Part shown: positions 15,018-23,351 of the stretch, piece after piece
How positions within the stretch are numbered: position 1 is the stretch's first letter
How the letters are laid out: every line of letters begins with the position of its first letter
Assembly (NCBI GenBank): GCA_020847985.1
Contig: JADLBC010000052.1
Coordinates: 1 to 35,999 of the forward strand
Direction of reading: 5' to 3'
Length of the DNA: 35,999 nucleotides
Origin: Dehalococcoidia bacterium
GTDB taxonomy: Bacteria; Chloroflexota; Dehalococcoidia; Tepidiformales; Tepidiformaceae
Position numbers and translations under genes: made by a program
Notes under the pieces: generated by a model
The model's input: only the letters and a program-made list of their open reading frames with translations
Told to the model about the DNA's origin: nothing
The model's database searches: none

Positions 15018-16304
15018 CTATTCGTACAACGGGTGAAAGACGATTCCCGTGCCCAGCTTCGGGTGGAAGAATGTCGATTTCTGCGGCATCCGTTCGCCCT
15101 GGTCCGCCAACGACATCACCGAATCGATCCCCACCGGGCTGATCAGGAACACCGCCGTATCGCCCTCGGCCCGCTCGATCGCTTCTCTCGCGTCGTGCGT
15201 GTATTCGACGGCGCCCAGCCGGAGGTCGTCGTCGCCGATCGACCAGAGCGGTGCGAGCACGCCATAACGCAGCAGGTTCGGCGAAATCCCCGCCCATTCG
15301 GCGCTGAAGCCCGCCGGGGCGATCGCCGCGGCGACTTCGGGTCCGCGCGGCGTGAGGATGTGCGCCATCCCCGGGTCCAGGTTCAGGGCCACGATGCTGT
15401 CCGGGTTGGCGGCCAGCCGTGCCTCGAACTCGCGCGCCCGGTCCGCGAGGCCGCCAATCGGCTTCACGGACTCGACCGCGAAGCTTTCGCTCAGCACCTG
15501 TTCCCAGTTCGCCGGCGCCCGTCGCGGCACGATGCGATGGATCGGCCGGATCACGAGCCCCGGGTCCGCCGCGGGGACGATCGCCGTCATCGCGAACCGC
15601 GCGGGGTGGTCGAGGGCGAGGGTGCCCTCGCGTTCCAGCATCGCGTTGCGGTAATTCACGGCCGTTTCGTAGCGATGGTGGCCATCGGCGATATAGAAGC
15701 TCTCGGCCAGCAGGGGCGCCAGGAACCGCATCTCCAGCCGCCCCGCCTCGATCACCCAGAGCCGGTGGCGGTCGCCATCAATCGTCGTCGCTTCGGCGTC
15801 GGCGGGCCGCGCCGCGACGGTCTGGTCGAGGAATTGCCGCAGCTGCGCGGCGCGGTCGCGGGCGATCATGAAGACGGGGCTGAACTGCACCCTGGTCGCT
15901 TCCAGCAGCTTCAGCCGGTCCTCCTTCGGCCCCGACATGGTGAATTCGTGCGGCTTCACGGCACCCTCGTCCCAGGGTTGCGCCTCGACTTCGGCCAGCA
16001 GCGCCCGGCGATGGTATTCGCGCCCGGCCTCCACGAAGGTCTGCTCATAGACGTAGAACATCGGGATGTCGTCGCGCTGCACGAACCCGTCGCGCTCCCA
16101 CGCGGAGAAGAGCGCGGCCACCTTCGCGTATCGCTCATCGCCGCCGTCCGCGAGTTCGAGATGGACGGCATTGCGCGCGCTCCGGCCCGCGAGCTGGCGC
16201 TGATCGGCCGGCGAAATCACGTCGTAGGGCGGGGCCAGCAGGTCGTCGAGCTTCCCCGCGGCGGCGGTGTAACGAATACCCCGGAAGGGGCGGAATTGAG
16301 GCAT
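15018..16304 (-). CDS. DUF1015 family protein
   Basis: A 428-residue protein that matches the DUF1015 family along its length. It starts with FRPFRGIRY and LLAPPYDVISPADQ, has ADGHHRYETAVNYRN near the middle (the conserved DGHHR block) and IFLISPVGIDSVMSLADQGERMPQKSTFFHPKLGTGIVFHPL-type residues at the end. These are the family's hallmark terminal residues. DUF1015 proteins are cytoplasmic and widely conserved; the function is not established, and some are annotated as kinase/phosphatase-like without proof. A possible weak ribosome site AAGGG lies about 9 nt before the ATG. The gene is divergent from the HIT gene across an 80-bp gap. Confidence 0.9.
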   Translation of the reverse strand: MPQFRPFRGIRYTAAAGKLDDLLAPPYDVISPADQRQLAGRSARNAVHLELADGGDERYAKVAALFSAWERDGFVQRDDIPMFYVYEQTFVEAGREYHRRALLAEVEAQPWDEGAVKPHEFTMSGPKEDRLKLLEATRVQFSPVFMIARDRAAQLRQFLDQTVAARPADAEATTIDGDRHRLWVIEAGRLEMRFLAPLLAESFYIADGHHRYETAVNYRNAMLEREGTLALDHPARFAMTAIVPAADPGLVIRPIHRIVPRRAPANWEQVLSESFAVESVKPIGGLADRAREFEARLAANPDSIVALNLDPGMAHILTPRGPEVAAAIAPAGFSAEWAGISPNLLRYGVLAPLWSIGDDDLRLGAVEYTHDAREAIERAEGDTAVFLISPVGIDSVMSLADQGERMPQKSTFFHPKLGTGIVFHPLYE

Positions 16305-16343
16305 CAGTTGGCACCCTTGTCTGCTGGCGGCTCGGGCCCGCGT

Positions 16344-16372
16344 TTGAACCAGCGGACCCCCGAACCTAGAAT
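16344..16372 (+). promoter_or_regulatory. sigma-70-type promoter of the HIT gene
   Basis: TTGAAC (16344-16349) and TAGAAT (16367-16372) are separated by exactly 17 bp. The predicted transcription start (about 16379) is only about six bases before the ATG at 16385, so the mRNA has almost no leader and no Shine-Dalgarno site. Confidence 0.7.
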
Positions 16373-16384
16373 CGCTGGGTCTCC

Positions 16385-16750
16385 ATGCAAGAAAACCCCG
16401 GATCCGGCGAGCCCAAAAGGCGAAAAGCGGCCTACTGCGTCTTCTGCCGCATCGTCGCCCGCGAAGAACCCGCCAACATCATCTACGAAGACGACGAGAT
16501 GATCGTCATCCAGAACGTCCTTCGCTGGGTGCCCGTCATGCTCCTCGCGATGAAGAAGGACCACACCACGCAGGCCGAGCTCTGGGACGATATCGCCCAC
16601 ATCGGGCGCATCGCGCAGCGCATCGGCGCGCAGCTGTGCCCGGGCGGCTTCCGTCTCCTCACGAACTTCGGCTACGACGCCATGCAGAGCCAGGAGCACG
16701 GGCACCTGCACATCCTCGGCGGCACCTACCTCGGCCACTACGTCGGCTAG
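16385..16750 (+). CDS. HIT family protein (histidine triad nucleotide-binding)
   Basis: A 121-residue HIT protein. The N-terminal [25 protein letters not shown] matches the family's first strand region, with a C-x-x-C pair at 18 and 21 that could bind zinc. The histidine triad is at H105-G-H107-L-H109, followed by ILGG. HIT proteins hydrolyse nucleoside phosphoramidates or dinucleotides in the cytoplasm. The central segment ([21 protein letters not shown]) stands where family members usually have a lipophilic HxxxP block, so it is somewhat divergent. The gene converges on rph, and the two stop codons share the tetranucleotide CTAG at 16747-16750. Confidence 0.92.
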   Translation: MQENPGSGEPKRRKAAYCVFCRIVAREEPANIIYEDDEMIVIQNVLRWVPVMLLAMKKDHTTQAELWDDIAHIGRIAQRIGAQLCPGGFRLLTNFGYDAMQSQEHGHLHILGGTYLGHYVG

Positions 16751-17469
16751 CCCCCCAGCGCCGCGCGCTGCGCCGCGAACAGCTCGATGATCCCCGCCCG
16801 CGCGAGGTCCACCAGCGCGTCCATCGCCGCGCGGGAAAACGGCTTGCCTTCCGCCGTCCCCTGCACCTCGACGAAGGCGTCCTCGCCCGTCATCACGACG
16901 TTGAAGTCCACTTCCGCGGTCGAATCCTCTTCGTAGCAGAGGTCGAGCAGGGGCACGCCCTTGACGACACCCACGGAAACCGCCGCCACGGGCGCCATGA
17001 TCGCCGCCGGCGACGCCGCCCCCGCCTTCACGAGCTTCTCCACCGCCATGCTCAGGGCCACGAACCCGCCCGTGATCGATGCCGTCCGCGTGCCGCCATC
17101 GGCCTGGAGGACATCGCAGTCCACAGTGATGGTCCGCTGGCCGAGCAGTTCCAGGTTCACGACCCCGCGCAACGAGCGGCCAATGAGCCGCTGGATCTCC
17201 TGCGTGCGACCGCCCGGGCGGCCGCGTTCGACCTCGCGCTGGCTGCGGGTGTGCGTCGCTCGCGGGAGCATGGCGTATTCGGCCGTCACCCAGCCGCTCT
17301 GGGTGTTGCGAAGCCAGCCGGGCTGGCGCTCCTCCACGCTGGCGGCGCACAGCACGCGCGTCCGCCCGAATTCAACGATGCAGCTGCCTTCGGCGAAATC
17401 GAGCACGCCGGTCGTGATATTCACCGGCCGTAGCTGTCCCGGCTGCCGGCCATCGATGCGTTGGGTCAC
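16747..17469 (-). CDS. rph: ribonuclease PH
   Basis: A 240-residue phosphorolytic 3'-5' exoribonuclease that trims tRNA 3' ends, active as a hexameric ring. Motifs include [34 protein letters not shown] at the N-terminus, the phosphate-binding and RNA-contact region [34 protein letters not shown] around residues 67-101, and [23 protein letters not shown]. Length matches the family. The start is GTG with AAGGA seven bases upstream. It is preceded by a good promoter and convergent with the HIT gene. Confidence 0.97.
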   Translation of the reverse strand: MTQRIDGRQPGQLRPVNITTGVLDFAEGSCIVEFGRTRVLCAASVEERQPGWLRNTQSGWVTAEYAMLPRATHTRSQREVERGRPGGRTQEIQRLIGRSLRGVVNLELLGQRTITVDCDVLQADGGTRTASITGGFVALSMAVEKLVKAGAASPAAIMAPVAAVSVGVVKGVPLLDLCYEEDSTAEVDFNVVMTGEDAFVEVQGTAEGKPFSRAAMDALVDLARAGIIELFAAQRAALGG

Positions 17470-17520
17470 GTTGGAATCCTTCTCCGCGCCGGCCCGTTCG
17501 CCCGCGCCGTTCGTCCATCA

Positions 17521-17549
17521 AAGCTATGGCCGGACGCCTGCATGCGCAA
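17521..17549 (-). promoter_or_regulatory. promoter of rph
   Basis: TTGCGC (17549-17544) and TAGCTT (17526-17521) are separated by 17 bp on the minus strand. The leader is about 45 nt and contains the AAGGA site. Confidence 0.6.
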
Positions 17550-17550
17550 A

Positions 17551-17569
17551 ATAGCCGGGCGCACCCCGG
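17551..17569 (-). terminator. weak terminator after comEC
   Basis: A 5-bp CCGGG/CCCGG stem (17565-17569 with 17555-17559) is followed on the minus strand by CTATTTT. It lies just past the comEC stop and abuts the rph promoter. Confidence 0.45.
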
Positions 17570-17580
17570 ACCGGGACGCG

Positions 17581-19890
17581 CTACCTCCCGGTGCGCAGCC
17601 TGAGCCGCCGCCCGTCGCTTTCGATCCGTACCCGGCCGTCCCGGTCGGTGCGCGCGATGGTGCTCGCGGCGAGCGCGTCCAGAACCTCGCCGGCGGGGTG
17701 TCCGTAGCGGTTCTCCGCCCCCACCGAAATCACCGCGATCCGCGCGCCGGCCGCCGCCAGGAATGCCGGCGAACTCGACTTCGACCCGTGATGGGGCACC
17801 TTCAGCACGTCCGCGTGCACATCGCCCGCCCGGAGGAGTTCGTCCTGGGCTCGCGCCTCGATGTCGGCGGTGAGGAGCGCGCTGGTCTGGCCGTAGGTCA
17901 CGCGCAGCACGATGCTCCCGTCGTTGTCGCCCGGGGCCGCGAACCCCGCGGGCGGCCAGAGCACCTCGAAGCGCACGCCATCCAGCTCCCACCGGTCGCC
18001 GCGATGCACCCGCCACGGCTCCCGTTCGCCCGCTTCGGTGGCGAAGGTGACCGCCCCCGCGACATCGCCCTCCATGCGCCTCCCGGTATCGAAACGGCGG
18101 AACACCGCCGGGAAGCCGCCGGAATGGTCGCCGTCGGCGTGCGTGACCAGCGTGAGATCGATGCGCCGGGCCCAGTGCGGCATCACCGCCCCCAGTTCGC
18201 GTGCGAGCCCGATGCCGCTTGGGCCCGCATCGACGAGCACGCGGCGGCCGGCGGGCGTGGTCACGAGGATGGCATCGCCCTGCCCGACATCGAGCACATC
18301 GAGGCGGAGCACTCCCGGGCCCCCGGCGGGCCGCAGCGAAACCAGCCACACGATCCCGAGGCCCGCCGCGAAGGCCGTCGCGCCCGCCGGCAGTTTCGCC
18401 CGGCGATGGAACGGCTCCGGCATCCGCTCCGGCGGCAGGGAGCGGTACGCCCAACCACCGGCCGTGCAGAGCAGCACCGCCACCAATGTCGCGAGGGCGG
18501 GCGAATGTGCGGGCATGGGCACCGACGCCCCGGGCACGGCGGCGAGCGTCTCCGCGACGCGCACAATCGCGGCCAGCGGGTAGTAGGCAGCAAGCCCGGT
18601 GGCCCAGCCGGCCTGCTCCGAGACCATCCCCGCCGACGCCGTGAGGGCCGCGAGGGGGAGCACGACCACGAACAACGGCGCGCCGATGACGTTCGCGACG
18701 GGGCCGATGAGCGAGATTCGCCCGAACGTCGCCGCCGAGATGGGCAGCGTCGCCACCGTCGCCGCCAGCGTCAGCGCGAGCGCCTCTACCGCCGTCCCGG
18801 GGACCCACGCCCCGAGTCGCGCCCGCCGCAGTCCCGCGCCGATGGCCCAATCGAACCAGGGCGAGAGCACGATGATGCCCGCGGTGGCGGCCAGGCTGAG
18901 CTGGAAACCGGCATCCGCGGCGAGCGCGGGCCACCCCAGCGTGAGCACGATCGCCGTCGCCGCCAGCGCGGGCAGTGCGCTTTCCGGGCGTCCGGCCCAG
19001 CGCCCGAACAGCAGCACGCCGGCCATCACGCCCGCCCGGACCACGCTCCCCGATGCGCCCGCGACGACGGCGTAGAGCATCACCAACACGACCGCCGGGA
19101 GGACCGCCCAGCGGCGCCCCAGGAGCGGCACGCAGACGTTGAACGCCAGTGCCGCGAGCAGCACCACGTTCGATCCCGAGACGGCGACGATGTGCGCCAG
19201 CCCCGTCGCGCGGAAGTCGTCGTAGAGCCCCGGCGGAATCGTGGCGTCGCGCCCGAAGGCGATGCCGCTCGCGAGCGAGGCCTCCGGTTCCGGCAGCGCG
19301 CGTTGCGTCGCCTCATCGAGCGCCGAACGGAGCCGCCAGAGGGCCGTTCGCGCACCCGCGGGCGCCTTCGCAAGCGTCTCCACCCGCGGCCGCGACATCG
19401 TCCCCACGATGCCCCTGCGTTCGAGGTAGGCGCGGTAGTCGAACCCTTCGAACGAAGGCGCCGGGTCGATGGTGCCGCGGATGCGCACGCGCTCGCCTGG
19501 CCCGTGTTCCGCGTACTGGTCGAGCGTCACCAGCACGGCCCCGCGGATGGCGCGGCCGTCCAGCATGGTTTGCGCGTCGATGCGGTAGCGGACGGTTGTG
19601 AGCCCCGGGTCGGGCTCCGAGGCGATGACGCCGTCGAAGGCGACGGGCTGGCCCACGAAGGCGGCCAGGGGCGGCAGCGGCTGCGCGTCCCACGCGGCGA
19701 AACGCATCCCTCCCGCGAGGGCGAGCGCGGCCGCGACCACGGACCACGCGGCCGCCCGCCGTCCGTGCAGGGCCCACACCGCCGGCAGAGCCACCAGCAC
19801 GACGAGCCCGCCGAACCACCCGGGCAGACCGGTCACGCCCACCGCCGCGATCGCGGCCAGCTCCGCCATCGCCAGCAGGATCAGCGTCAT
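17581..19890 (-). CDS. comEC: ComEC/Rec2-type DNA uptake channel
   Basis: A 769-residue polytopic membrane protein. The order is the classical one. An N-terminal membrane/DUF4131 region (about 1-180) comes first. The Competence domain (about 190-480) follows, with ALPEPEASLASGIAFGRDATIPPGLYDDFRATGLAHIVAVSGSN. The C-terminal metallo-beta-lactamase-like domain (about 520-769) has DVLDVGQGDAILV, the metal motif THADGDHSGG and KVPHHGSKSSS. ComEC forms the inner-membrane channel for single-stranded DNA during natural transformation, and the C-terminal domain is thought to degrade the non-transported strand. Metal-binding residues are intact. The neighbours are not competence genes. A TAGGGT hexamer lies 9 nt before the ATG, so the leader is very short. 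Confidence 0.95.
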   Translation of the reverse strand: MTLILLAMAELAAIAAVGVTGLPGWFGGLVVLVALPAVWALHGRRAAAWSVVAAALALAGGMRFAAWDAQPLPPLAAFVGQPVAFDGVIASEPDPGLTTVRYRIDAQTMLDGRAIRGAVLVTLDQYAEHGPGERVRIRGTIDPAPSFEGFDYRAYLERRGIVGTMSRPRVETLAKAPAGARTALWRLRSALDEATQRALPEPEASLASGIAFGRDATIPPGLYDDFRATGLAHIVAVSGSNVVLLAALAFNVCVPLLGRRWAVLPAVVLVMLYAVVAGASGSVVRAGVMAGVLLFGRWAGRPESALPALAATAIVLTLGWPALAADAGFQLSLAATAGIIVLSPWFDWAIGAGLRRARLGAWVPGTAVEALALTLAATVATLPISAATFGRISLIGPVANVIGAPLFVVVLPLAALTASAGMVSEQAGWATGLAAYYPLAAIVRVAETLAAVPGASVPMPAHSPALATLVAVLLCTAGGWAYRSLPPERMPEPFHRRAKLPAGATAFAAGLGIVWLVSLRPAGGPGVLRLDVLDVGQGDAILVTTPAGRRVLVDAGPSGIGLARELGAVMPHWARRIDLTLVTHADGDHSGGFPAVFRRFDTGRRMEGDVAGAVTFATEAGEREPWRVHRGDRWELDGVRFEVLWPPAGFAAPGDNDGSIVLRVTYGQTSALLTADIEARAQDELLRAGDVHADVLKVPHHGSKSSSPAFLAAAGARIAVISVGAENRYGHPAGEVLDALAASTIARTDRDGRVRIESDGRRLRLRTGR

Positions 19891-20023
19891 CGCGCCGGGA
19901 CCCTACCAGACGGCGCGCGTCATCTCCAGCGCGTGCCTCCTCGAGGCGATCTCCGGGCGCGTTCCATCGCGGAGCACTCCCGCGCGAGAGACCGTGGTGG
20001 CCATGGGCTCAGGACGGACGGCG

Positions 20024-20701
20024 TTAGGCGCTGAACCGGTATCCCTTGCCGCGCACTGTCTGGATCTGGTCGGGGTTGGCCTGCACGTCGCGCAGCTTGC
20101 GCCGCAGGTTGCTCACGTGCGCGCGGACGAGCGTGCTCGCGCCCGTCGCGTCCGAGTACTGCCAGACATCCACGAGGAGGTGCTTGGGATGGAGAATCTC
20201 GTTCGGGTGCTCCATCAGGTAGGCCAGCAGCGTCGCCTCGATATTCGTGAGGTGCGTCTCGCCGTGCGCGGTGCGGAGCGTGTTGGTCTGGAGGTCCAGG
20301 TCGAGGCCCGGGCCCTGGCCGTCGCGGCGGGGATGTCCGAGCCGCTCGCGCAGCGCCTCGCCGACAGCCTCGATCGGGAACGGCTTCTTGATGACCGTGC
20401 CCTCAAGGCGGAAGTTGGGTCGGCGCGTGCCCTTGTGCAGGAGGTAGACCATCGTGGGGGCGGCGGCCACGAAGGCGCCCGAAAGCCACACCGAGAAGTG
20501 CGCGAAGGTCGAACCCAGCTCGCCGCGGGGAACCCCCTGCACGTCCACCACCATGCCATCCGGGCGCGGTTGCCAGGGCAGGGATTCCATGGCCGCGTCG
20601 TAGCTAATGGCGGTCGCCGTGTCATAGCCGCGCTCCCTGAGGTAGGCGGTCACGGCATCACGCATGCGGGGCTCTCGGCTAATTACGTATACGAATGACA
20701 T
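20024..20701 (-). CDS. orphan OmpR/PhoB-type winged-helix regulator with atypical receiver
   Basis: A 225-residue protein. The N-terminal half looks like a receiver domain. A candidate phospho-acceptor D53 is present in GMVVDVQG and a Lys-Pro switch in VIKKPFP. However, the acidic pair expected near residues 8-10 is replaced by SREPR, so Mg-dependent phosphorylation is doubtful. The C-terminal half (about 130-225) is a Trans_reg_C winged helix: LTNIEATLLAYLMEHPNEILHPKHLL, then TLVRAHVSNLRRKLRD and IQTVRGKGYRF. There is no histidine kinase nearby. Expected to bind DNA as a dimer at direct repeats. A good promoter lies upstream. Regulon unknown. Confidence 0.85.
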   Translation of the reverse strand: MSFVYVISREPRMRDAVTAYLRERGYDTATAISYDAAMESLPWQPRPDGMVVDVQGVPRGELGSTFAHFSVWLSGAFVAAAPTMVYLLHKGTRRPNFRLEGTVIKKPFPIEAVGEALRERLGHPRRDGQGPGLDLDLQTNTLRTAHGETHLTNIEATLLAYLMEHPNEILHPKHLLVDVWQYSDATGASTLVRAHVSNLRRKLRDVQANPDQIQTVRGKGYRFSA

Positions 20702-20741
20702 CGGGCATCAATCGGCCCCGGCCCCGCCGGAACGTCCCAGC

Positions 20742-20770
20742 ATCTTCCCGACGCCCCGAACCGGTGTCAA
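20742..20770 (-). promoter_or_regulatory. promoter of the orphan PhoB-like regulator
   Basis: A perfect -35 TTGACA (20770-20765) is 17 bp from GAAGAT (20747-20742). The leader is about 34 nt. Upstream, at about 20816-20838, TTGCG occurs twice, separated by 11 bp (CTTGCG then ACTTGCGAG), a possible direct-repeat operator for a PhoB-type protein. Confidence 0.65.
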
Positions 20771-20867
20771 GGCGAATTTCCCGCTGGACAAACATAAGCC
20801 TGTGAAGTTCTCGCAAGTGCGCGAAACGCAAGCAGCAACCGCGGTAACTGTCCCCCGGTCCGCCGCC

Positions 20868-21626
20868 CTACTTGACCGCCGTCAGTTCGTACGTCGCGCC
20901 CTCGATCTGCGCCCGTACCACCCGGTTGGGCGCCGCCTCATCGACCCACACCACGTAGCTGCGCTGGTCCTGCCGGATGCGCACCTTCCATGCGGAGAAC
21001 GTGCCGGCCGGCACCTTGACCTGCTCCGCCGCATCCACGATCACCTCGACCCCGGGGATGACCCGTGGCTGCCCGGCGTTGATGACGTGCGTGTACGAGT
21101 CGTCGTAGCCCGCCCGCAACGGGATCCCGCGCACCAGCCAGAAGAGCGACTCATCGTCATACCACCCGGGATTCGGGTTTTTCGAATCTGCCTTCGGCAG
21201 GTCGCGGGTCGTGTCGCTCACCTTCCCGTTCACATCCGTCTTGAAGGTGATGACGGCATCCCCGTACTCGATGCTGTGCACGGTCCGGCGGTCCTTCTCG
21301 GGGTCCACCAGCGTCCGCTCGCTGCGGAATGGTTGCAGCGTCTTCGAATCGACGATGGCGAGGCCGTCGTCGCGGTAGCCTCCGCGTTCGCACAGCCGGA
21401 GCAGTTGCGTGCGGCCCGGCTCGAACTCGGGCTTCGTCTCCAGGGTGCACGTCCCGGGGTCCTCTCCGCGGAAGGAGAGATGGTAGGTCATGCTCTCGGC
21501 GCCCGTCCAGCGGACGTTTTCGAACACCTTCGTGGAGCGCGCGACCTCGTCATCGCCGCACGATGCGAGCAGCGCGAGCGCGCAGACCGCCAGGGCGCCC
21601 CATGCCAACCGCCGTCCCAGCTTCAA
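20868..21626 (-). CDS. lipoprotein of unknown function
   Basis: A 252-residue lipoprotein. The signal peptide ends in LLASC with C23 as the lipid anchor. The mature region has scattered beta-rich segments such as WTGAESMTYHLSFRGED, VHSIEYGDAVITFKTDVNGK and PAGTFSAWKVRIRQDQRSYVVWVDEAAPNRVVRAQ. The last part resembles the C-terminal strand pattern of DUF3108-like periplasmic proteins. The start is TTG at 21626; it overlaps the stop of the threonine aldolase gene in a TTGA arrangement (21623-21626), with GGAGG about 9 nt upstream. No other start would give a signal peptide. It is the last gene of a three-gene unit. I cannot assign a role. Confidence 0.78.
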   Translation of the reverse strand: MKLGRRLAWGALAVCALALLASCGDDEVARSTKVFENVRWTGAESMTYHLSFRGEDPGTCTLETKPEFEPGRTQLLRLCERGGYRDDGLAIVDSKTLQPFRSERTLVDPEKDRRTVHSIEYGDAVITFKTDVNGKVSDTTRDLPKADSKNPNPGWYDDESLFWLVRGIPLRAGYDDSYTHVINAGQPRVIPGVEVIVDAAEQVKVPAGTFSAWKVRIRQDQRSYVVWVDEAAPNRVVRAQIEGATYELTAVK

Positions 21627-22660
21627 ACTGCCACCGCCTCCACCGCTTCGCGAACGCGCCGCAGCGCCTCGTCGATATCTTCCTGCGTGATATTGAGGTG
21701 TGTCACCATGCGCAGTCGCCCGCGCCCGAAGGGCACCGCCAGCAGCCCGCGCTCCCGGAAAGCGCTCAGCCAGCCCTCCAGCGTGCCGCGGCGGACATAC
21801 GCAACCACGATATTCGTCTGGGGCACATTCGGTTCGAAGGCATCGAACTGGCGGAGGCCGTCCGCCAGCCGCCGCGCGTTGGCGTGATCGTCCGCCAGGC
21901 GTGCGATGTTGTGGTCGAAGGCGTACAGCCCGGCGGCGGCGAGGATGCCCACCTGCCGCATTCCGCCGCCCAGCATCTTGCGGTTGCGGCGGGCCTCGCG
22001 GATGAACTCCTCGGGACCGCAAATCAGCGACCCGACCGGGCAGCCCAACCCTTTCGAAAGGCAGAACGACACCGTGTCGCAGTCCCGGGCGATGCGCGCC
22101 GCGGGCACTTCGAGCGCCGCCGCCGCGTTGAAGATGCGCGCGCCGTCGAGGTGCACCTGCATGCCATGCCCATGCGCCAGCGAGGTCAGCGCGTCCATGG
22201 TCCCGAGGTCGAGCGCGGCACCGCCGCAGCGGTTATGCGTGTTCTCCAGGCAGAGGAGCGGGTTGCGCGGCGCATGGATGTTCGGCTCGCGAATCGCCGC
22301 CTCCACCTCGGCGAGGTCGAGCCCGCCGTCCTCGCCGTTCCGCAGCGCGTGCGATTGCACCCCGGCCAGCCGTGCCGCGCCGGCGACTTCGTAGTTGAAG
22401 ATGTGGCACTGGTCGCCGAGCAGGATCTCGTCGCCGGCGCGGGTGTGGGTCATCACGGCGAGGAGGTTCGCCATCGTGCCGCTGGGCACGAAGACCGCCG
22501 CGGCCTTGCCAACGAGCGCGGCCGCGCGCTCCTCCAGCCGGTTGACGGTGGGGTCGTCGCCAAAGACGTCGTCGCCCACTTCGGCAAGCGACATCGCGCG
22601 GCGCATCGCCTCGCCCGGCTTGCTGACCGTGTCGCTGCGCAGGTCGATGATGCCGCTCAC
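21623..22660 (-). CDS. ltaE: low-specificity threonine aldolase (GntG-type PLP aldolase)
   Basis: A 345-residue fold-type I PLP enzyme that splits L-threonine or allo-threonine into glycine and acetaldehyde. It starts IDLRSDTVSKPGEAMRRAM, followed by AEVGDDVFGDDPTVNRLEE. It shows the cofactor region FVPSGTMANLLAV, ENTHNRCGG, the PLP Asp in VHLDGARIFNAA (D172) and the Schiff-base Lys K203 in SFCLSKGLGCPVGS. Length matches the family. The GTG at 22660 overlaps the stop of the upstream unknown gene (GTGA, 22657-22660), and its own stop overlaps the lipoprotein start. A longer in-frame reading would only extend into the neighbour's shadow. Confidence 0.93.
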   Translation of the reverse strand: MSGIIDLRSDTVSKPGEAMRRAMSLAEVGDDVFGDDPTVNRLEERAAALVGKAAAVFVPSGTMANLLAVMTHTRAGDEILLGDQCHIFNYEVAGAARLAGVQSHALRNGEDGGLDLAEVEAAIREPNIHAPRNPLLCLENTHNRCGGAALDLGTMDALTSLAHGHGMQVHLDGARIFNAAAALEVPAARIARDCDTVSFCLSKGLGCPVGSLICGPEEFIREARRNRKMLGGGMRQVGILAAAGLYAFDHNIARLADDHANARRLADGLRQFDAFEPNVPQTNIVVAYVRRGTLEGWLSAFRERGLLAVPFGRGRLRMVTHLNITQEDIDEALRRVREAVEAVAV

Positions 22661-23100
22661 GCCCGCTGCCGCTCCCAGAGCGTCTGGTAGTGGTCGGCGC
22701 CGCGAATCGCCTGCGCGACCTCCTGGCGCTCCTCCAGCATCAGCTGTTCCATGATGCGGCCGCACATCTCGACCGCTTCGGTGCCCCCGAGATCGGCCAT
22801 GCGGTCGACGAGGTGCTGCCACGTGCCGCTCGCCAGCAGCACCGGGACGGAACGCGGCCAGGCGAACGACATCACTTTTTCCGGGAAGCCGAAGTCCGGG
22901 CGCATCCGCCGGATCGTGCGGAAGCGGTCCTCGACCGACTCGGCACGCGGCACGACGGCGAGGAACGGCCCGACCCCCGCCTTCGTCCGGAAATCCGCCA
23001 GCAGGCGCTTCTGGATCATGTGGAAGCGCACCACCAGCACATCGGACGAATCGATCACGCTGAAGACCTCGTCGAGGTCGACGCCGTACTCCTCATTCAT
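22657..23100 (-). CDS. conserved-looking protein of unknown function
   Basis: A 147-residue protein that I do not recognise. Recognisable features are an acidic N-terminus, a mid-section VVRFHMIQKRLLADFRTKAGVGPFLAVVPRAESVEDRFRTIRRMRP, and a helical C-terminal half. Charge and codon pattern look like a real gene. It has a promoter candidate 35-60 nt upstream and leads a unit with threonine aldolase and a lipoprotein, each linked by 4-nt start/stop overlaps. It is likely cytoplasmic. The co-translated partner does not reveal its role. Confidence 0.75.
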   Translation of the reverse strand: MNEEYGVDLDEVFSVIDSSDVLVVRFHMIQKRLLADFRTKAGVGPFLAVVPRAESVEDRFRTIRRMRPDFGFPEKVMSFAWPRSVPVLLASGTWQHLVDRMADLGGTEAVEMCGRIMEQLMLEERQEVAQAIRGADHYQTLWERQRA

Positions 23101-23134
23101 GCGAACGGCCCGGGCATTTCATGGGGTATGGCCG

Positions 23135-23163
23135 ATGGTAGGACGAACCATCACGCGGCGCAA
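23135..23163 (-). promoter_or_regulatory. promoter of the unknown protein-ltaE-lipoprotein unit
   Basis: TTGCGC (23163-23158) and TACCAT (23140-23135) with 17-bp spacing on the minus strand. The predicted leader is about 28 nt. No Shine-Dalgarno sequence is obvious. Confidence 0.5.
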
Positions 23164-23203
23164 AAGGCGGGCCGAATCGCCCAAATCGCGCGCTGGAGGC
23201 CGG

Positions 23204-23281
23204 TGGTCGGGGTGCCCGGATTCGAACCGGGGGCCTCGCGCTCCCAAAGCGCGCGCTCTAACCAGGCTGAGCTACACCCCG
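23204..23281 (-). tRNA. tRNA-Pro (anticodon TGG)
   Basis: A full cloverleaf on the minus strand: 7-bp acceptor (CGGGGTG with CACCCCG), D arm GCTC/GAGC, anticodon arm CGCGC-TTTGGGA-GCGCG giving anticodon TGG, T arm CCCGG-TTCGAAT-CCGGG, discriminator A. The 3' CCA is encoded (23206-23204). Total 78 nt with CCA. It reads proline codons of the CCN box. Confidence 0.97.
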
Positions 23282-23289
23282 CTCTGCGC

Positions 23290-23295
23290 AGCGTA
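23290..23295 (-). promoter_or_regulatory. -10 element of tRNA-Pro
   Basis: TACGCT on the minus strand ends 8 nt before the mature tRNA 5' end at 23281. Transcription should begin at or within a few bases of the mature end. The -35 region is weak (TTCGCG at about 18 bp). Confidence 0.5.
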
Positions 23296-23339
23296 CCCCG
23301 CAGGTCTTCCCCGCGCGAAACCGCCGTCCACCGCTCGGG

Positions 23340-23345
23340 TACACT
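23340..23345 (+). promoter_or_regulatory. -10 element, leaderless start of the AsnC-domain gene
   Basis: TACACT ends 6 nt before the ATG at 23352, which places the transcript start at the start codon. No ribosome-binding site is present. Confidence 0.6.
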
Positions 23346-23351
23346 CCTCCC

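Noticed and set aside
19891..20023. Gap between the orphan regulator stop and the comEC start
   Set aside because: Apart from the TAGGGT hexamer before comEC I see no gene, hairpin with T run or repeat here.
23093..23122. Nine-codon upstream ORF overlapping the start of the unknown gene before ltaE
   Set aside because: No amino-acid bias, no hairpin switch and no ribosome site; likely chance.
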